A DNA stretch of 64,000 nucleotides from Siphonodentalium dalli (taxonomy: Eukaryota; Mollusca; Scaphopoda; Gadilida; Siphonodentaliidae): contig CP136067.1 in NCBI GenBank assembly GCA_032622095.1, positions 91,504,707-91,568,706 of the forward strand, written 5' to 3'. The translations under genes were made by a program, and so were the position numbers. Below, piece by piece: positions 60,205-64,000 of the stretch (position 1 is the stretch's first letter; the number at the start of each line of letters is the position of its first letter). The notes beneath the pieces were generated by a model that did no database searches, was not told where the DNA came from, and worked only from the letters and a program-made list of their open reading frames with translations.

Positions 60205-60205
60205 G
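59103..60205 (+). mobile_element. LINE 3' end (L2-like) with hairpin and (TA)n tail in intron 2
   Basis: ERDWKFRMEHDIQLMPFAAC and YSTLKVSPLWHICRSLPNLT (one frame), then CPLCNTTFNTTVDHAIIHC (next frame; C-x2-C...H-x4-C) and VETVIEFITFLTRRTFLLW. After an untranslated stretch it ends in CTCCAGCAATGGAG, GAAATAAAGG and a 40-base TA run (60160-60200). Same family as 44640-45560. Frameshifted and 5'-truncated. Confidence 0.8.
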
Positions 60206-60347
60206 TCGATAGATGCAAAATGTTTATAATAGAAAGAGTTCATAAACACAGACAAATATTCATGACAAAAAGGCATAAGTCCGTGAAGCATGGTCAGACT
60301 TTACAACAAATTAGTTTAACTCTCCCAAGCCAATGCTCAGCTTTAAA

Positions 60348-60673
60348 CTGTACACTGAATCCTGTCATTTGTGGGACCATCCCCTTTTATACTCAACATA
60401 ATGTATGCAATGAATTAATTTGAGCCATGGATTACTGCAAAAATACACTCGTGTGCTCCATAAATGATGCGTATAACATGGTGATTATAAAGGAAATGAA
60501 TATATGACTCCAGCTATAAGTTCATTTCATTATAACTACTAATTAGTTTGCATCATCGATAGAGCACACGAATGTATGTTGCACCGATCAATGACTCAAA
60601 TTCATTCATGTGTTGCATAATATGCTGTTGAGTATAAAAGATGGTCTCATAAATGGCCGGATTTATTTTACAG
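60348..60673. mobile_element. MITE, diverged second member of the 10558-10758 family
   Basis: Left CTGTACACTGAATCCTGTCA and the inverted right CTGTAAAATAAATCCGGCCA are followed by ATTT.TG.GACCATC, TTTTATACTCAACA and GAGCACAC words on both arms. It ends thirteen bases before the next foldback element. Confidence 0.7.
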
Positions 60674-60685
60674 TACTCCTTATAG

Positions 60686-61806
60686 GATTACACCGGTGTA
60701 ATTTTTCGCAGCCACTATCGATGCCCGCTACTCCACTGAGCTCGTTGCCGAAACGCTTGGTGTGATAAGCCGCCCGTAACTGAAGTTATGCCGATTTATG
60801 AGATTGAATATTGCATTATGGATTATTCAGTCAGAATAGTTAATCTTCCTTCATGTGACGTCACAGAAGGACTACTAGCGACACACGGCGTCAAACATGA
60901 AAGGGTGTAGCATTTGACTTTTATCTACTGATTGTTTATATTTATTTATTTATATTTGCATATATGAGTAATTTGATCCTGGAAATCTTGTGAGATAGGC
61001 CCCGTTGACATCAAATGTCTTAAAGGGGCACTAACAATAAATTACATTACATAACTAATTATATACACAACATTGTTGCAATCTGGTCGGTGAAATTGCA
61101 ACACGTGGATACCTTGAACCTTAAAGTGTCATGATATAGATGTTGTTAACCTCAGACGACTTAAATGTGACATACATCAACAATAAAGAGCGTTCGTTGT
61201 GTAGGGAAATTGTTACACTGGCCTCCTGACCAAGGGAATGACATGCGATAGGCGCATCGTGCCATGTTCCATCCATGAATAATGGCTGGACTGAGAATAT
61301 ATCATTACTTACATACATTTGAGGTCAGATTAACTGATAATATAAAAAAAGCGTTTATTATCATTCCAGAAAATATGTGGGGAAATTGGTGGTTGATTTT
61401 AAATAACTGTCTAACACCTCTATCCTGATTCCATTTACAACAGGTAGCACGACGCTATAAGACACTGATGTCAACATGACCTATATAATAAGATCCTCCT
61501 GGTCAAGTTACCCATATGTATGTTTTTTTAGTTCCGATGGTCCAGCCGATTCTGTATAAACAAGCATTAGATAACAGCCAATTGCAACGGGCTTTCAATT
61601 TTGAAATGTGTCGCTAGTAGTCCCTCATATGACGTCACATGAAGGAAGATTAACGATTCAGACTGCATAATCCATAATGCAATATCCAATCGCATGAATA
61701 GCCATAACTTCAGATACGGGCGGCTTTTCACATAAATATTTTCTGCAACGTTCTCAGTGGATTAGCGGCACCGATACTGACTGAGAAAAAATACACCGGT
61801 GTAATC
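60686..61806. mobile_element. Foldback transposon-like element, 1.1 kb, ~200-bp arms
   Basis: It begins GATTACACCGGTGTAATTTT and ends AAAATACACCGGTGTAATC; each tip is itself the palindrome TTACACCGGTGTAA. Inside, arms pair over ~200 bases (GGCGG, AACTTCAG, TATTGCATTATGGATTATTC, TTAATCTTCCTTCATGTGAC, GTCACA, ACTACTAGCGACACA). The ~700-bp centre has no transposase-like ORF. Confidence 0.8.
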
Positions 61807-62069
61807 ATTTAAGTCTTACCGGGCACAGCGAAATTAACTAATAACAATTGTAATCACCATCATTCACATGGCACAGGAGTCGCCAAAATTCGCACAAGCA
61901 TCGACCAGTTTTACGTTTAACCCTTTACCCAACAAAGCGGCCAAAAACGCCCAAATAAAGCTTCAACAGCCTAAAATATCTTCGGTCTGTCTCAATAACA
62001 CCATACAACTATGGATATCATTGGAACCGGTTCATTGACCACATTGTGATGGTTACAGTTATGGCCTGT

Positions 62070-62138
62070 GCCAATGCATTCTCTTATATATGCGAGTCGA
62101 CCATAGGTCGCCTCGCATATATAAGATAATGCATTGGC
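62070..62138. repeat. Hairpin unit, left
   Basis: GCCAATGCATTCTCTTATAT / ATATAAGATAATGCATTGGC arms with TGCGAGTCGACC and GGTCGCCTCGCA near the tip. The stem is ~34 bp with very few mismatches. Confidence 0.9.
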
Positions 62139-62230
62139 CTAAAAAAATCTGTTTTTAACACTTTTTACCATTTTTTCTTACAACAATTTTATCTTTTTTT
62201 CTTACATTTTTATAATTTTTAATATGTTAA

Positions 62231-62299
62231 GCCAATGCATTCTCTTATATATGCGAGGCGACCTATGGTCGACTCGCATATATAAGAGAATGCATTGGC
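62231..62299. repeat. Hairpin unit, right (inverted)
   Basis: Reverse complement of 62070-62138 except for one or two bases, itself a 69-bp hairpin with tip GGCGACCTATGGTCGACTC. Confidence 0.9.
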
Positions 62300-62659
62300 A
62301 CAGGGCCGTTCTGTTGGGTAAAGGGTTAATACGAGTATACAGGCGATCGTATTTGTAAACACTCTTTATTATCTACCAATTTCTGGAAACGAAATTATCT
62401 GACGTTTTTATCAAAGACCACCATTTGAATTTGTCGTGCGCCTGAACAAATTATACATGTGTTAAAACTTCCTCGTTTGAAATCCAATATATTGGCTATC
62501 AAACCTTTCTGCTAATGGGCTTACATGTATGGTTATGATATACTTATGTTATGTTATACAATTTGAGTTTTATTGTTGTCCATGTTGTGCAGTCCTTTGG
62601 TCAAATCATTAACACTTTCGTGGCGGTAGCTGCGGTGGTGTAGCATTAAATGTCCTGCA

Positions 62660-62848
62660 CCAGTGCATCCTCTTATATGCGAGTCTCCCACGGGGAGCTT
62701 CGTATATATACAAGAATTCACTGGCTTACAGGGTCAAGGTAAGTATTGTTATGCCAATGTATTTTCTTATATATGCGAGGATCTCTATATGGGATCATGC
62801 ATAAGAGAATGCATTGACACAGGTTTTTCGCAAACTATCAGGAAACTA
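62660..62848. mobile_element. Hairpin-family element, double hairpin
   Basis: Hairpin (62660-62724, CCAGTGCATCCTCTTATATG and its pair), spacer TTACAGGGTCAAGGTAAGTA, second hairpin (62753-62818), then TTTTTCGCAAACTATCAGGA. Same order as 15328-15480 but more diverged from the perfect 62-kb hairpins. Confidence 0.75.
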
Positions 62849-62899
62849 GAGTCATCGAAGGGCCAAGGTGTTAGATTGTTACGGTGTTAAGTTGTCAAT

Positions 62900-63430
62900 G
62901 TGTTAATGTGTTATGGTGTTAACGTCAGGGTTTACGCAGTCGGTGGCCAATTTATTTGGAAAATGGCCAAAGAACATTTAGAATGGCCAATACTGTTTTA
63001 CCAAAATGTTTCAAGCAACCAGCAAACCAGCAACCCCCTCTCAAGTTACCATGTATGCAGATGAACCTTAATTCGTTAACAGATAGTCAGCAGTTGAGCG
63101 TCTGTGTTTAAATAAAAACTTATCAATATTCGCACCTGCTTCTCAAAATTATGATACTTTATACTGCTTTTTTGTGACAAAATAAGATCATGAAGGCGAT
63201 TCATTTCTGTTATCACTCTTTTCCAACTCGAAATGTATCAGTTAGTTTTGTGTGTGTTTCTTTATATTTTGGTTTTAGTGTCTGTTTTTCTTGATAATCT
63301 CATATTTTTATTATTAAATTTGGCAAAAATATCTGAAAAATGGCAAAAAAAATTCTGAAATTGGCCAAAAAGAGTTTTCCGACCAGTATGATCCGTGGTT
63401 AATGTATTTATGTTTCTGAATCCCCAACAG
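62900..63430. other. Intron 2, 3' part
   Basis: AT-rich with repeated ATGGCCAA words at 62960-63000 and 63340-63370. It ends in the acceptor TTCTGAATCCCCAACAG used by exon 3. Confidence 0.5.
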
Positions 63431-64000
63431 ACTGCTCTGAAGCTCATGCGGCTGGCTACACGGGCCAGGGTCAGCTTATGGTACAACCTGATACGAAGAA
63501 AGCTGAATTCCCCGTCTGGTGTGAGTTCGATTGGGACGGCTGGACATTCCTGCTGAGAAGGGGAGAACACTACAGATGGAATAACACACCTCAGCTTAGC
63601 TTCGACCGGACATGGGCTGAGTATAGACAGGGATTTGGAGTGATCCGTTCCGAGGCCTTCCTTGGATTGGACAATATACGCCTACTTCTGAAAGACAAAT
63701 CGTGCAAACTAAGCGTAGGGGTTGGTTTCAAGCAGGCTTATTACGATGAATTCTGGGTGGACACAGATAAAAACAAATTTAAAATGCACTACACGAATTA
63801 CAAAGCATGGGGCACCAAACCCTTAGCTGACGGATTTGGCTTAAGCGGACTGAATGATGGACAATTTTGCACGAAGGATAAGGACTGTAATAACTGCGCA
63901 GCTGATACTAACAGCGGTTGGTGGTTTGCCAATAACTGCACCGCAAATAACCTACATCTTCCTGACAACGGAATCGATCTCGGGGGTTGGCCGGGTATAG
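63431..64000 (+). CDS. Fibrinogen-related protein, exon 3 (fibrinogen C-terminal domain)
   Basis: The frame is open for 190 codons from the acceptor CCCCAACAG to the window edge, in the phase left by exon 2. It reads as a fibrinogen-like domain: DCSEAHAAGYTGQGQLMVQP, then FPVWCEFDWDGWTFLLRRGE (WT..RR.), WAEYRQGFG, SEAFLGLDNIRLLLKD, YDEFWVDTD, LNDGQFCTKDKDCNNCA and SGWWFANNCTANNLH. The last two hold the Ca-site region (KDKD) and the conserved C-x12-C pair with GWWF. Extra cysteines (DKSC, FC, DC) are unusual and could form two added disulfides. About 20 residues and the stop codon lie beyond the edge. Such domains bind sugars or acetyl groups; with a signal peptide the product is probably a secreted lectin or immune recognition protein. 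Confidence 0.92.

Larger units (their letters stand above)
61921..62325. mobile_element. TTAA-flanked MITE carrying two opposed hairpins
   Basis: TTAA (61917-61920) plus CCCTTTACCCAACAAAGCGG on the left; CCGTTCTGTTGGGTAAAGGG plus TTAA (62326-62329) on the right. Terminal inverted repeats are ~22 bp with two mismatches. A CCC-starting TIR and TTAA duplication fit piggyBac. The inner half is two 69-bp hairpins (62070-62138 and 62231-62299) in opposite orientation around a T-rich core. Non-autonomous. Confidence 0.85.

Noticed and set aside
59928-60218. Minus-strand ORF with IYIYIYIY stretch
   Set aside because: It is a translation of the (TA)n tail and 3' untranslated part of the LINE.
62900-63400. 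Inverted-repeat element around the ATGGCCAA words
   Set aside because: Facing ends share only scattered matches; I could not define arms.

Overview
This window looks like animal nuclear DNA. It is AT-rich, intron-rich and mostly non-coding, with multi-kilobase introns, consensus GT/AG splice sites and many decayed non-LTR retrotransposons and small inverted-repeat elements. The only clear genes encode secreted, cysteine-containing extracellular modules: a fibrinogen-domain protein with a short EGF-like exon, and a PAN/apple-like exon behind a signal peptide. That mix, plus the repeat style (ACAGACAGACA-ended elements, foldback MITEs, CR1/L2-like LINE ends), suggests a lophotrochozoan-type marine invertebrate such as a mollusc. 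The species cannot be settled from the sequence alone.

Layout. 1-9 kb: a 33-bp tandem repeat, a broken LINE reverse transcriptase with a foldback insertion inside it, a 1.86-kb TTAA-flanked inverted-repeat element, a short tandem repeat and a further TIR element. 9-20 kb: a tRNA-derived SINE head, a MITE, and a segmental duplication carrying two dead copies of a PAN-domain first exon (minus strand), one of them holding a small insertion with a clean 8-bp target duplication. LINE 3' ends follow. 20-30 kb: one likely terminal exon of an unrecognised minus-strand gene, a perfect 141-bp inverted repeat, arrays of short motifs and dispersed repeats. 29.8-33.2 kb: a 62-63 bp satellite split by a 2.8-kb element; a second copy of that element lies at 49.9-52.4 kb. 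33.7-36 kb: a near-perfect 165-bp palindrome and a long LINE ORF2 relic. 36.2-36.9 kb: the intact PAN-domain first exon with a duplicated upstream segment. 37-50 kb: MITEs, foldbacks, a second L2-like LINE 3' end, a TTAA MITE and a 29-bp minisatellite.

53.2 kb to the right edge: a plus-strand fibrinogen-related protein gene. Exon 1 (signal peptide), exon 2 (truncated EGF-like) and exon 3 (fibrinogen C-terminal domain, cut by the window edge) join in compatible phases. Its introns of 2.7 and 7.4 kb are filled with LINE fragments, tandem repeats, a 1.1-kb foldback element and a TTAA-flanked MITE whose body is two 69-bp hairpins facing each other. That hairpin also occurs, in different arrangements, at about 14.9, 15.4 and 62.7 kb.

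The fibrinogen-domain and PAN-domain proteins are both of the secreted recognition/adhesion kind used in invertebrate immunity. There is no operon logic and no evidence that the two genes act together. The strongest candidate for something undescribed is the hairpin sequence carried in several mobile contexts.
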